Origin: a virus
Virus record (IMG/VR): IMGVR_UViG_3300025164_001626
Coordinates: 1-42,664 of that record
Length of the DNA: 42,664 nt
Strand: one strand, 5' to 3'
This document shows positions 1 through 6,154 of the stretch, piece by piece. Below the pieces are notes generated by a model. It saw only the letters and a list, made by a program, of their open reading frames with translations, had not been told where the DNA came from and made no database searches. Within the stretch, counting starts at the first letter, position 1. Every line of letters starts with the position of its first letter. Position numbers and translations under genes: made by a program.

Positions 1-318
1 ATGAAAACGCTAAAAGGGTGGGAGGAAACCACCATCCCAATATCTTTGGAAACTCTTCTCAAGTATCGGGCAATTTGTCTCAAGGAGTTCAAAATATATT
101 TGGAAAGGGAGAAGGATAGTTTTGATCAAGGTTTCTTAGGGTTTGTTCCTCTTACCTTTACGGGGTTTTGGCTGGAAAAGAATAAGGTAGAACTCCCTCA
201 AGGATTAAATTTGATGGAATTATTGTACGCTTCCTACCAAAAAATTTACGTTATGGATTATACCGGAATATGGAAACAACTTCCTATGTTGTACAAATTC
301 CCGAAGGAAAGGGGGTGA
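1..318 (+). CDS. Hypothetical protein, 105 aa
   Basis: An open frame begins with ATG at the first base of the window, so a longer N-terminus upstream cannot be excluded. The protein is soluble-looking, mixed charged and aromatic, with no motif I recognise and no cysteines forming a zinc knuckle. The next gene starts 6 bases after its stop, so the two are probably co-transcribed. Function unknown. Confidence 0.6.
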   Translation: MKTLKGWEETTIPISLETLLKYRAICLKEFKIYLEREKDSFDQGFLGFVPLTFTGFWLEKNKVELPQGLNLMELLYASYQKIYVMDYTGIWKQLPMLYKFPKERG

Positions 319-324
319 AATCAG

Positions 325-492
325 ATGAAGACCAAAAAGAAAGTGGTAGAAGAGCCGACCAGAGCCGATCTTGAAAAGGAAGCGAAGTCCCTTGGCATCC
401 AATTTGACCCCCCCGTTTCAGACGGAGGGCTGATGCTTCGGATCGCTCAATGGTACGCCATCAAGAGTTTTGAGAAGGGGAGGACAAAATGA
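325..492 (+). CDS. Small hypothetical protein, 55 aa
   Basis: A short frame starting at ATG 325, 6 bases after the previous stop, with a purine-rich AAGGAAAGGGGGTGAAATCAG leader region that can act as a ribosome binding site. The protein is charged, with a Lys-rich N-terminus (MKTKKKVVEE) and an amphipathic C-terminus. Its stop overlaps the start of the next gene (ATGA), which supports it as a real member of the gene string. No family recognised. Confidence 0.55.
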   Translation: MKTKKKVVEEPTRADLEKEAKSLGIQFDPPVSDGGLMLRIAQWYAIKSFEKGRTK

Positions 493-599
493 AACTGACG
501 ATCATTTCCAAGTATTGGTCGAGAGTTTACGGAATGTGGTACGCCATCGTTTGGGATGGGGAAATGTATCGAACGATTCCCTACAATCTGGCCTCATAA
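489..599 (+). CDS. Tiny hypothetical protein, 36 aa
   Basis: Starts with the ATGA overlap of the preceding stop, after GGGGAGGACAAA (good ribosome binding site). The peptide is aromatic-rich (SKYWSRVYGMWYAIVWDGEM) and may form a small beta structure. No homologue recognised; it is called because of the spacing, the overlap and the binding site. Confidence 0.45.
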   Translation: MKLTIISKYWSRVYGMWYAIVWDGEMYRTIPYNLAS

Positions 600-627
600 A
601 GGCCCAAGAGAAAGAAAGGAGAAGGGG

Positions 628-795
628 ATGGGCTACAAGAAGATTTCTCACAAGAGCAAGGAAGAAGGGAAGATCAAACGATGCTCGGAATGCCGGAAGT
701 GTTACATCGCAGAGTTAGGGGATGAAACAAACACTTGTCCCTCCTGTATCGAACATCTGCTCCAGCCGTGCCCTCCATTGAAGGAGGTGGGATGA
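628..795 (+). CDS. Small zinc-ribbon protein, 55 aa
   Basis: ATG 628 is chosen because AAAGGAGAAGGGG lies just upstream; the frame is open further 5' but without a binding site. Residues about 20-37 contain CSEC and CPSC spaced by 15 residues, a classic four-cysteine zinc ribbon. The N-terminus is lysine-rich, suggesting nucleic-acid contact. The stop overlaps the next start. Exact role unknown. Confidence 0.6.
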   Translation: MGYKKISHKSKEEGKIKRCSECRKCYIAELGDETNTCPSCIEHLLQPCPPLKEVG

Positions 796-938
796 TGACT
801 GCTTATATTTTCGTAAAGTGCATGGATTGCGGATGGGAATGGGGGGAAACTGAGGATAGGATGAATATCGTCGTTACCCATCCCCTATGTTGTTCCAAAT
901 GTGGGTGCGTTGAGGTAGAAGAGGTGGGGGAAATCTGA
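792..938 (+). CDS. Small zinc-ribbon protein, 48 aa
   Basis: Starts at ATG 792 (or the adjacent ATG 795) directly after AAGGAGGTGGG, overlapping the previous stop. Two cysteine pairs (CMDC near residue 10 and CSKC near residue 34) are 22 residues apart, and a third pair-like CC precedes the second, giving a rubredoxin/zinc-ribbon layout. The C-terminus is acidic (EVEEVGEI). Function unknown. Confidence 0.6.
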   Translation: MMTAYIFVKCMDCGWEWGETEDRMNIVVTHPLCCSKCGCVEVEEVGEI

Positions 939-1150
939 TGATAGCAATTAGGTATGAAGGCTCCCGTGTCCACAAACCCTGGGTGGTGGCAGAGGGGGAA
1001 ATGAGACAGATTTGGCCAAATGATAAACCAACGTGGGAAACTGACCGGATTCTTGGAACTTATAATCTTCAAAAGGAAGCCGCTGAGGCTCTACTTTTCT
1101 ATCATATTTATGGGAAGATGCCTGAGGAAAGAAAGGAGATAAGGGCATGA
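938..1150 (+). CDS. Hypothetical protein, 70 aa
   Basis: Starts at ATG 938, overlapping the previous stop by one base, with GAGGTGGGGG upstream. It is rich in Trp and Glu with a helical C-terminal half (QKEAAEALLFYHIYGKM). No cysteine knuckle or known motif. Its stop overlaps the next start at 1147, in line with translational coupling. Confidence 0.6.
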   Translation: MIAIRYEGSRVHKPWVVAEGEMRQIWPNDKPTWETDRILGTYNLQKEAAEALLFYHIYGKMPEERKEIRA

Positions 1151-1236
1151 AGGATAAGATGATTTACGATATTCCAGAATGGGTGGGGAAGAGAATTCAT
1201 CGTGAAGTAATTTTGGAAGGGAGGAAAAGGGGGTGA
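1147..1236 (+). CDS. Tiny basic peptide, 29 aa
   Basis: ATG 1147 overlaps the previous stop and follows GAAAGGAGATAAGGGC. The peptide ends in REVILEGRKRG and is basic. Its stop overlaps the GTG start of the nuclease-like gene. It could be a genuine microprotein or a coupling leader for the gene downstream; nothing more can be said. Confidence 0.4.
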   Translation: MKDKMIYDIPEWVGKRIHREVILEGRKRG

Positions 1237-1616
1237 TCAAGATAGAAGAGAGATCATACAGACCATCGAGGTACGTTCATTGGACGGAACAGGCCCCAGA
1301 GGTCTATTCCTTCCTTGAGACCAACTTCGGGAGTCCACCTGTTTTAAACGAGGAAGGGGCTGATCTTGTTCTACCGAACGGGACCAGGGTAGAGGTCAAA
1401 GCGGCAAAGGAATGGTGCGCTACGACACATTCAGGTGGCACCAGACGTAGGGGAAGATTTCAATTTCACGGGTACGAGGAATGTGATTACTTCCTGTTCG
1501 TTTTGGTCAGGGAGAACGGTCAGTTGAATATACATCTTGAAGAGTATATGACGGCTATTCAGAGATTTGGGATTAAGGGGAGTATCAACTGGAAAATGAT
1601 TGCCCAATTTAACTAA
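1233..1616 (+). CDS. PD-(D/E)XK-like nuclease-fold protein, 127 aa
   Basis: GTG start at 1233 after GGGAGGAAAAGG. Residues 43-57 read GADLVLPNGTRVEVKAA: an acidic residue on a strand, a turn, then E-V-K, which is the D...(D/E)xK core of restriction-endonuclease-fold nucleases. A further predicted strand follows (ECDYFLFVLV, about residues 83-92), again as in that fold. At 127 aa it is near the minimum size for the fold. It could be a DNA nuclease or resolvase, or an inactive relative. Small genes of unknown role lie on both sides. The call rests on motif pattern only. Confidence 0.5.
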   Translation: MIKIEERSYRPSRYVHWTEQAPEVYSFLETNFGSPPVLNEEGADLVLPNGTRVEVKAAKEWCATTHSGGTRRRGRFQFHGYEECDYFLFVLVRENGQLNIHLEEYMTAIQRFGIKGSINWKMIAQFN

Positions 1617-1626
1617 GGAGGGGAAA

Positions 1627-1818
1627 TTGAACGAAAGTCAAAAACAGGAGATAAAAGAAAAGATTCAAGAGGCCATACAAAATTTAAAAGAGGATTCAGA
1701 CGCTTGGGATATTTTGAGTTATGTATACAGGGAATTATCTTTTGCAATGAATGATGAATGGAAGAGATTGTGCTTAAATGAAATAAAAATTGTAACTGGA
1801 AAGGGGATAAGAGGATGA
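1627..1818 (+). CDS. Helical hypothetical protein, 63 aa (TTG start)
   Basis: TTG 1627 is preferred because AAGGAGGGGAAA lies immediately upstream; an in-frame ATG at 1600 would overlap the nuclease-like gene and has no binding site. The product is charged and mostly alpha-helical (QKQEIKEKIQEAIQNLKED). No recognised family. The stop overlaps the next start (ATGA). Confidence 0.55.
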   Translation: MNESQKQEIKEKIQEAIQNLKEDSDAWDILSYVYRELSFAMNDEWKRLCLNEIKIVTGKGIRG

Positions 1819-2006
1819 CCTATTCAAAAGAAATATCAGCTGAGTTAGTCGGTCAAGATGTAGCAGATGTTTCGGTGAAGATCAGATTTAAGGAGGAAAA
1901 TGGTTCTCAAGAGCATGAGGTAGTGATCCTTCTCCCCAAGCCGAGGACTTCTCATCGAACCCGGCACCTTTGGTTCGAGCAGCCCTTGGGAGTACCGTTA
2001 AGTTGA
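1815..2006 (+). CDS. Hypothetical protein, 63 aa
   Basis: ATG 1815 overlaps the previous stop, with AAGGGGATAAGAGG upstream. The N-terminal two-thirds look like a small beta sheet (DVSVKIRFKEENGSQEHEVVI), followed by a basic histidine/arginine stretch. Last gene of this string; a 128-base gap with a promoter-like motif follows. Confidence 0.55.
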   Translation: MTYSKEISAELVGQDVADVSVKIRFKEENGSQEHEVVILLPKPRTSHRTRHLWFEQPLGVPLS

Positions 2007-2069
2007 GAAGGGGAAAAGGATTTCAACGTCGATCCACGATTGGGGAAGGGAGGTGAGAAAGTTAAAGAA

Positions 2070-2095
2070 GTGAAAGTGATAGAAATCCTGTAGTA
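2070..2095 (+). promoter_or_regulatory. Promoter-like motif, copy 1
   Basis: The segment reads GTGAAAGTG, any base, then TAGAAATCCTGTAGTA; 25 of 26 positions are identical to 19803-19828, and the 12-base core AATCCTGTAGTA recurs at 41136-41147. It lies 39 bases before the ATG of a GC-richer gene. It does not look like a standard sigma-70 -35/-10 pair. I infer a promoter for a phage-specific or alternative sigma factor. Confidence 0.5.
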
Positions 2096-2134
2096 GTAAG
2101 TAAGAGGCGGGCATTAAAAACGGAGGTGGTAAGA

Positions 2135-2578
2135 ATGGGAAAAGCGGAGCGTTTAACGAAGTCCAACCTGACCTTGGTTCAAGGGACCAAGGAACTCACC
2201 CCGAAGGAGGGCGAAATCATGACGAAGGAAGATCTGAAGGCGGCAGTTGCGAAGTTGAAGGCAGATCAGAAGGCACTGAAGGATCGGATCAAGGCGGCTC
2301 GTGAGCAGGAGAAGGCGGCCAAGGCTGCGGCCAAGGCTGCAGGCCTGACCCCCGGTTACAGCCGGTCGGACGCCACCGCTGATTTCATCAAGGGGATGAC
2401 CACCCCCTTGACGATGACGGAGATCGTGGACGGTTCCAATACCCTGTACGCCACGAAGAAGGCCAGCGAGAAGGCCAACAACCCAAAGGAAGCCAAGTCG
2501 GTGGCGGCTTCGGCGGTCCAGTTCCTGGTGGCGATGGGTTACATGACCAAGAACGGGGACAAGTTCAGCAAGGTGTAA
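2135..2578 (+). CDS. Basic helical / winged-helix DNA-binding-like protein, 147 aa
   Basis: ATG 2135 follows CGGAGGTGGTAAGA. A second in-frame ATG at 2219 also follows a perfect site (AAGGAGGGCGAAATC), giving a 119-aa form. Residues about 29-70 are a Lys/Ala-rich helix resembling histone H1-like tails (EQEKAAKAAAKAAG). Residues about 90-147 form a winged-helix-like domain (TMTEIVDGSN ... MGYMTKNGDKFSKV) that is similar to the end of the protein at 41936. Codons are GC-richer than in the neighbours, suggesting strong expression or a different origin. Likely an abundant nucleoid-type or regulatory DNA-binding protein. Confidence 0.65.
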   Translation: MGKAERLTKSNLTLVQGTKELTPKEGEIMTKEDLKAAVAKLKADQKALKDRIKAAREQEKAAKAAAKAAGLTPGYSRSDATADFIKGMTTPLTMTEIVDGSNTLYATKKASEKANNPKEAKSVAASAVQFLVAMGYMTKNGDKFSKV

Positions 2579-2590
2579 CCTGAATTGAAC

Positions 2591-2678
2591 GGTGGGGCGT
2601 TGAAGGGTAGATATGTACCTCAGCTACCACAAAACCGGGATAAGGTGAGAGGTAAAATAACAAACCCCCGGACCCACC
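2591..2678 (+). ncRNA. Possible structured RNA element, unknown class
   Basis: The 178-base gap after the GC-rich gene folds into a nested pattern. GGTGGG (2591-2596) pairs with CCCACC (2673-2678). Inside it, GGTA (2606-2609) pairs with TACC (2616-2619), and CCGGG (2635-2639) with CCCGG (2667-2671). No T-run follows, so it is not a simple terminator. It may be a leader, riboswitch or small RNA; no known class recognised. Confidence 0.3.
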
Positions 2679-2756
2679 CTCTTATTGAAGAAAGGAGAGG
2701 ACAATCAAAATTGATAGGTAGATAAGCAGTACGCCTTAAACATCAAGGAGGGCGCA

Positions 2757-3032
2757 ATGACCGAGAGCAAGACTGCGACGAGAGAAAACTTTGCTGCACG
2801 TCCGTTCGTTTTACATTCCCTTGAAACTATCTACGCACCAAAGTTAAAAATGGTTCTTGTACCCATCGTTCGATTCCTCATCAAAAAATTCGATCTTCCC
2901 TTCTATCATCCTGATGAACTCCAAGCATGGGGACACTGCGGATGTTGCGGGAAATCCATATTCAATGAGGTATTCCCCAAATATTGGTCTTGGGGATTAT
3001 GCGAAGAATGCCAAAAGGAGGATAAGATATGA
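2757..3032 (+). CDS. Zinc-knuckle protein, 91 aa
   Basis: ATG 2757 follows AAGGAGGGCGCA. The C-terminal half carries HCGCCGKSI and LCEECQKE, a four-cysteine zinc-ribbon pattern about 27 residues apart. The N-terminal half contains a hydrophobic stretch (LKMVLVPIVRFLIKKF) that is amphipathic rather than a clear membrane segment. The stop overlaps the next start. Function unknown. Confidence 0.6.
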   Translation: MTESKTATRENFAARPFVLHSLETIYAPKLKMVLVPIVRFLIKKFDLPFYHPDELQAWGHCGCCGKSIFNEVFPKYWSWGLCEECQKEDKI

Positions 3033-3205
3033 AAAAAGGAAAATTTATCATTCTTAATTGGTGGGAAAAAGATGGGACAGATGCTATTCTGATAATTGTA
3101 CCTACTATAGGAATTAACAAAATCTTTTCTACCAGAGAAGAAGCCGAAGAATATTGCAATACGGAACTTGATGGATTTTACAAAGTAATAGATTTGGAGG
3201 AGTGA
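3029..3205 (+). CDS. Hypothetical protein, 58 aa
   Basis: ATG 3029 overlaps the preceding stop and follows AAAAGGAGGATAAGAT. The protein starts with a beta-like segment (KFIILNWWEKDG, AILIIVPTIG) and ends with a helix (TREEAEEYCNTEL), like other small phage alpha/beta proteins. No family recognised; the next gene begins right after its stop. Confidence 0.55.
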   Translation: MKKGKFIILNWWEKDGTDAILIIVPTIGINKIFSTREEAEEYCNTELDGFYKVIDLEE

Positions 3206-3466
3206 ATGAAAAGAAAAAGGAAACCAGAAGCAATAGTAACTGCAAGCATAAAAGGATCAAGCAAAAAAGTAACAATTGCTTGGTTCCCGTGGAAACATAA
3301 AGAAGGAGATGTTTGGTGGATACAGACTACTAGAATTGTTAAAAGAAAAAGGATAGCGGCACCCCTCATCCGTATAACTGACCAAACAATAGATGTATTA
3401 TTGGAAACAATTCATAGAATGCGAACTCTTGGGGAATTCAAAGTAAAGAAGGAGAAAAATAAATGA
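3206..3466 (+). CDS. Basic hypothetical protein, 86 aa
   Basis: ATG 3206 follows the previous stop directly, with TTTGGAGGAGTGA upstream. It is strongly basic at both ends (MKRKRKPE, KVKKEKNK) with a beta-like middle containing Trp-rich EGDVWWIQTTRIV. This could be a nucleic-acid-binding protein, but no motif is diagnostic. The stop overlaps the next small frame. Confidence 0.55.
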   Translation: MKRKRKPEAIVTASIKGSSKKVTIAWFPWKHKEGDVWWIQTTRIVKRKRIAAPLIRITDQTIDVLLETIHRMRTLGEFKVKKEKNK

Positions 3467-3558
3467 AAGGCGAACTTCATGGTAGGGCTAAAGTAACAAG
3501 AAAACAAGTGAATTGGATAAGACGTACTTATCAACCCAATGTGAACTATCCAATATGA
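3463..3558 (+). pseudogene. Truncated gene fragment with HGRAK-type HTH motif, cut by the TnpB element
   Basis: ATG 3463 overlaps the previous stop and follows AAGGAGAAAAATAA. The 31-aa product reads HGRAKVTRKQVNWIRRTY, very close to the helix-turn-helix module (HGRAKLT..QV..IR) commonly attached to phage HNH endonucleases and related DNA-binding proteins. The rest of such a protein is missing because the frame runs into the 3' end of the minus-strand tnpB. I infer that transposition truncated it; residues after about position 26 would come from the element. Confidence 0.5.
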
Positions 3559-3700
3559 AGCAACTTTCGTCGCTTCAACATAGGATTTCCGGTTTCACAA
3601 GCACTAGCAAGGACAGAGGACTTGCGTCCTCTGCCTTGGCTAACGGTGCCTCCACCGGCAGTCACGGCGATCCCCGCCGCGATGAAACGTTGTGCCTCGT
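3541..3700 (-). ncRNA. Probable omega (guide) RNA region of the TnpB element
   Basis: TnpB guide RNAs overlap the 3' end of tnpB and end at the right boundary. Here that region holds strong hairpins: CAAGG-A-CAGAGGAC (3608-3621) pairs with GTCCTCTG-CCTTG (3626-3638); CGGTG (3644-3648) pairs with CACCG (3653-3657); GAAGC (3557-3561) pairs with GCTTC (3572-3576). The guide portion would run leftward past about 3541 into the broken host gene. Limits are estimates. Confidence 0.45.
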
Positions 3701-4760
3701 TTCTAATGTTCTTAGCGGCATTGATATCGCGGTCGTGAAGGGTTCCGCATTTGTCACATCGCCAAGAACGAATATTAAGAGGCATAGATCCTTGAACATG
3801 AAGACAAATAGAACATGCTTTGCTAGAAGGAAAGAAACGATTTACTTTAATGAAACCTTTCCCTTCCCTTTCAGTTTTGTATCTAAGAAACTCCACCAAA
3901 GTTCCCCATCCTACGTCACTGATAGCCTTAGCAAGTTTATGATTCTTCATCATACCTTTAACATGCAAATCCTCGACGGCGATGACTTGGTTTTCGTCAA
4001 CAAGCCGACGAGAAATCTTGTGCAAATAGTCTTTCCTACAATTAGCAACTTTTTCATGGGCCTTCGCTACAATGATTCTGGCTTTGTTTCTAGATTTACT
4101 TCCTTTCATTTTACGAGAGAGTTTTTGTTGCTTCCTTTTCAAATTCTTTTCGGCCCTGATAAGAAATTTAGGATTATCAAATTTAGATCTGTCACTAGTG
4201 ATAACAATATGAGTCAAACCCACATCAATTCCAATAACTTTTCCTTCAAAAGAAACCGAAGGAATTGGAATCCCGTTATCAGTCAATATCGAAGCAAAAT
4301 ATTTACCAGAAGGAACACGACTAACCGTAACTGTTTTAATTTTACCGACGATTTCTCTATGGATTACGGCTTTTACCAAACCTATTTTAGGGAGATACAT
4401 TCTATCTTTAATAATTTTTACCCCTTGGGGATATTGGATAGATTGCTTACTTTTCTTCGATTTAAATTTGGGGTATTTTGCCCTACGTTCAAAGAAATTT
4501 ATGAAAGCCCGAGACGTATTCAAACTTACATATTGCAATACTTGACTATGTGTTTCAGCAAGCCAAGGAAACTTTTCCTTGAGTTTAGGCAATCTAGCAT
4601 TCAATTCATATTGCCCAAGACCTTTCCCCGTTTCTTGGTAAACTTTTTGGGTTTCTGCGAGGCTGTTGTTCCAAAGCCATCTAGCACACCCGAATGCTTT
4701 TGTAAGGGATTCTTCTTGCAAGGAATTTGGATAGATACGAATCTTGGTGGCGGTTAGCAT
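3546..4760 (-). CDS. tnpB: TnpB, RNA-guided endonuclease of IS200/IS605 family, 404 aa
   Basis: Full length for the family (about 400 aa). The N-terminal wedge/REC region starts MLTATKIRIYPN. The split RuvC triad is intact: D179 in GIDVG, E263 in VEDL, and D343/D345 in HDRDINAAKN. The target-nucleic-acid-binding zinc finger is C316/C319 with C335/C338 (CSIC, CDKC). Characterised TnpB proteins are DNA nucleases guided by an omega RNA made from the element's right end, and they favour retention of the element. There is no Shine-Dalgarno site; a -10-like TATACT lies just upstream on the minus strand. All key residues are present, so it is probably active. Confidence 0.95.
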   Translation of the reverse strand: MLTATKIRIYPNSLQEESLTKAFGCARWLWNNSLAETQKVYQETGKGLGQYELNARLPKLKEKFPWLAETHSQVLQYVSLNTSRAFINFFERRAKYPKFKSKKSKQSIQYPQGVKIIKDRMYLPKIGLVKAVIHREIVGKIKTVTVSRVPSGKYFASILTDNGIPIPSVSFEGKVIGIDVGLTHIVITSDRSKFDNPKFLIRAEKNLKRKQQKLSRKMKGSKSRNKARIIVAKAHEKVANCRKDYLHKISRRLVDENQVIAVEDLHVKGMMKNHKLAKAISDVGWGTLVEFLRYKTEREGKGFIKVNRFFPSSKACSICLHVQGSMPLNIRSWRCDKCGTLHDRDINAAKNIRNEAQRFIAAGIAVTAGGGTVSQGRGRKSSVLASACETGNPMLKRRKLLHIG

Positions 4761-4766
4761 GTATTT

Positions 4767-4794
4767 AGTATATATTAAATTTGTAAGAAGTAAA
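4767..4794 (-). promoter_or_regulatory. Possible sigma-70 promoter of tnpB
   Basis: On the minus strand TTTACT (4794-4789) and TATACT (4772-4767) are separated by 16 bases, matching -35 (4/6) and -10 (5/6) boxes and pointing at the tnpB start 7 bases downstream. In AT-rich DNA such matches also arise by chance. Confidence 0.3.
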
Positions 4795-4830
4795 GAAATT
4801 TATTAATTAAATGGAAAGAAAGGAGGAATA

Positions 4831-5091
4831 ATGGAAAAATATACAGTTGATCGAGTAATAGGCACCAAGTACTGTCTTGGTTGTGGGGGACTTATATCCC
4901 TGGAAGGATACACTATTCCAGAAGTAGCGAGCAGACTAACCAATGAAAAAGTATGCCAAAAAATGATTGCTATTCTAGAATTATCTGATAAGAAATGTGG
5001 TCATAATCTATTTTCCGAACCCAAATTTGAAGTTAAGATGAAGCAATACAAAAATTGGATAAACCCTCTTATGAAGAGGATGAGTAAATGA
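4831..5091 (+). CDS. Hypothetical protein with CLGCGG knuckle, 86 aa
   Basis: ATG 4831 follows AAAGGAGGAATA. It contains CLGCGG near residue 15 and further cysteines at KVCQK and KKCGH, which could complete a zinc site (with the His of GHN). The C-terminus is basic. First gene after the transposon; its stop overlaps the next start. No family recognised. Confidence 0.6.
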   Translation: MEKYTVDRVIGTKYCLGCGGLISLEGYTIPEVASRLTNEKVCQKMIAILELSDKKCGHNLFSEPKFEVKMKQYKNWINPLMKRMSK

Positions 5092-5282
5092 AAATTATTT
5101 TAACCAAATTTGAAGTAGTAGATGGAAACGTTCGATGGACTTGTCAACAGGAAAATTGTAGTCATTCCTCAGAATTCATGACGGTGGCTATTTTTCATCA
5201 ACACGATACTCATAATTTTCCAATGGAAAATGTAAAATTGAGTGAAAATAATACTCAATTGATTATGTTCAAGAGAAATTGA
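5088..5282 (+). CDS. Small C2H2-like hypothetical protein, 64 aa
   Basis: ATG 5088 overlaps the previous stop (ATGA). Residues 19-42 read CQQENCSHSS ... HQHDTHNF, a CxxxxC plus His-rich arrangement reminiscent of a C2H2 finger. The remaining sequence is beta-like. No known homologue recognised. Confidence 0.55.
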   Translation: MKIILTKFEVVDGNVRWTCQQENCSHSSEFMTVAIFHQHDTHNFPMENVKLSENNTQLIMFKRN

Positions 5283-5295
5283 AGGAGATGATGAA

Positions 5296-5448
5296 ATGAA
5301 AAAAAGAGAGGTACCATCCGAGCATTTTTGTCGTATTTTAAACGTAAACGTGGATAATAAAAAGCTAACAGATGCAGAATTTAGACAAATGGTAAGAAAC
5401 ACCCTTCCAATAGTAATATTTGAAAGGCCAGAGGACGAGAAAAAATGA
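5296..5448 (+). CDS. Small hypothetical protein, 50 aa
   Basis: ATG 5296 is chosen over ATG 5291, whose frame stops after two codons; GAAGGAGATGATGA supplies the ribosome binding site. The protein is charged with a helical middle (DNKKLTDAEFRQMVRN). Its stop overlaps the next ATG. Function unknown. Confidence 0.5.
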   Translation: MKKREVPSEHFCRILNVNVDNKKLTDAEFRQMVRNTLPIVIFERPEDEKK

Positions 5449-5804
5449 TGGGGTTATTCGATACAGAACCGGAGGAGAAGAAACCTGAATCTTCCCCAGT
5501 TCTAGAATATCTGGAAAAATTTTTCAGATTGAATAATCTTAGGTATGACCAACTCATTGTACATGCTGTCGGAGATGAAAAGATAATAGGGATCATAGAA
5601 GTAACGGGATTGTCCAAGGCTATGAGTGGAATAGTATCCGCCACCATGTATTCCGATTTGGGATATGATAATTGGTACGAATTAGTAGATTATTTTTTGG
5701 AAAAGAAAGTGTGTGTAATAAATAGGAGCAGCATTATAACAAATTTACCTGAGGTATGTTTTGATCCCCCAAAAGCACCAACTATGTTAATGAGAAGGAG
5801 GTAA
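5445..5804 (+). CDS. Hypothetical protein, 119 aa
   Basis: Starts at ATG 5445 (or the adjacent ATG 5448), overlapping the previous stop. Acidic N-terminus, helical segment (VLEYLEKFFRLNNL), then an alpha/beta central part and a basic MLMRRR tail. No motif recognised. The next gene begins 3 bases after the stop, behind AGAAGGAGGTAATA. Confidence 0.55.
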   Translation: MMGLFDTEPEEKKPESSPVLEYLEKFFRLNNLRYDQLIVHAVGDEKIIGIIEVTGLSKAMSGIVSATMYSDLGYDNWYELVDYFLEKKVCVINRSSIITNLPEVCFDPPKAPTMLMRRR

Positions 5805-5806
5805 TA

Positions 5807-6040
5807 ATGGGATGGATAGGAAGTAAAGAAGAATTGATGAACGTATTAGCAGTTCACGGAGCCGATAAAGATGATGAAGGAAACTATTTGGTTTATGTAG
5901 ATCCCCCTGTTTCCTTTTTGGGAATGGGGGAAGAGTGGGTAGTGAGTAATAAAACTGAAATTTCTTATAAGGGAAAGAGAATCAATTTGGCTTGGTTGTT
6001 GGGGCAAACCTCGTATGGATCTAAAGTCCAAGTAATTTGA
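5807..6040 (+). CDS. Hypothetical protein, 77 aa
   Basis: ATG 5807 follows GAAGGAGGTAATA, a near-ideal ribosome binding site. Mixed alpha/beta, slightly acidic, with a GMGEEWVV turn. No recognised domain. Part of the same uninterrupted gene string. Confidence 0.55.
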   Translation: MGWIGSKEELMNVLAVHGADKDDEGNYLVYVDPPVSFLGMGEEWVVSNKTEISYKGKRINLAWLLGQTSYGSKVQVI

Positions 6041-6051
6041 AAGGGGGAAAT

Positions 6052-6144
6052 ATGAATTGTCAATGTTGTAAAGGAGATAAAGCTGAAATAATCCGTAAGA
6101 AATGTGGATGTTGGATATTTCATTTTTCTATCCGACCTTGGTAG
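6052..6144 (+). CDS. Cysteine-rich microprotein, 30 aa
   Basis: ATG 6052 follows AAAGGGGGAAAT. The product MNCQCCKGDKAEIIRKKCGC has five cysteines in its first 20 residues, enough for one zinc knuckle. The length and the good binding site make a real microprotein plausible. The next gene starts 11 bases after its stop. Confidence 0.45.
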   Translation: MNCQCCKGDKAEIIRKKCGCWIFHFSIRPW

Positions 6145-6154
6145 GGAGGAAATA

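Larger units (their letters stand above)
3541..4800 (-). mobile_element. IS200/IS605-type element, tnpB only (IS1341-like); ends approximate
   Basis: A minus-strand tnpB interrupts an otherwise uniform plus-strand gene string. No tnpA (Y1 transposase) is present, so movement would need help in trans. Read on the minus strand, the sequence just after the tnpB stop is GGATAGTTCAC, resembling IS605 right ends, and I place the right end near 3541. The left end is somewhere in the AT-rich stretch 4761-4830 and cannot be fixed. There is no target duplication, as expected for this family. Confidence 0.6.

Noticed and set aside
3513-4757. A 414-codon open frame on the plus strand opposite tnpB
   Set aside because: It is the antisense shadow of tnpB, with no family resemblance, while tnpB has all catalytic motifs.
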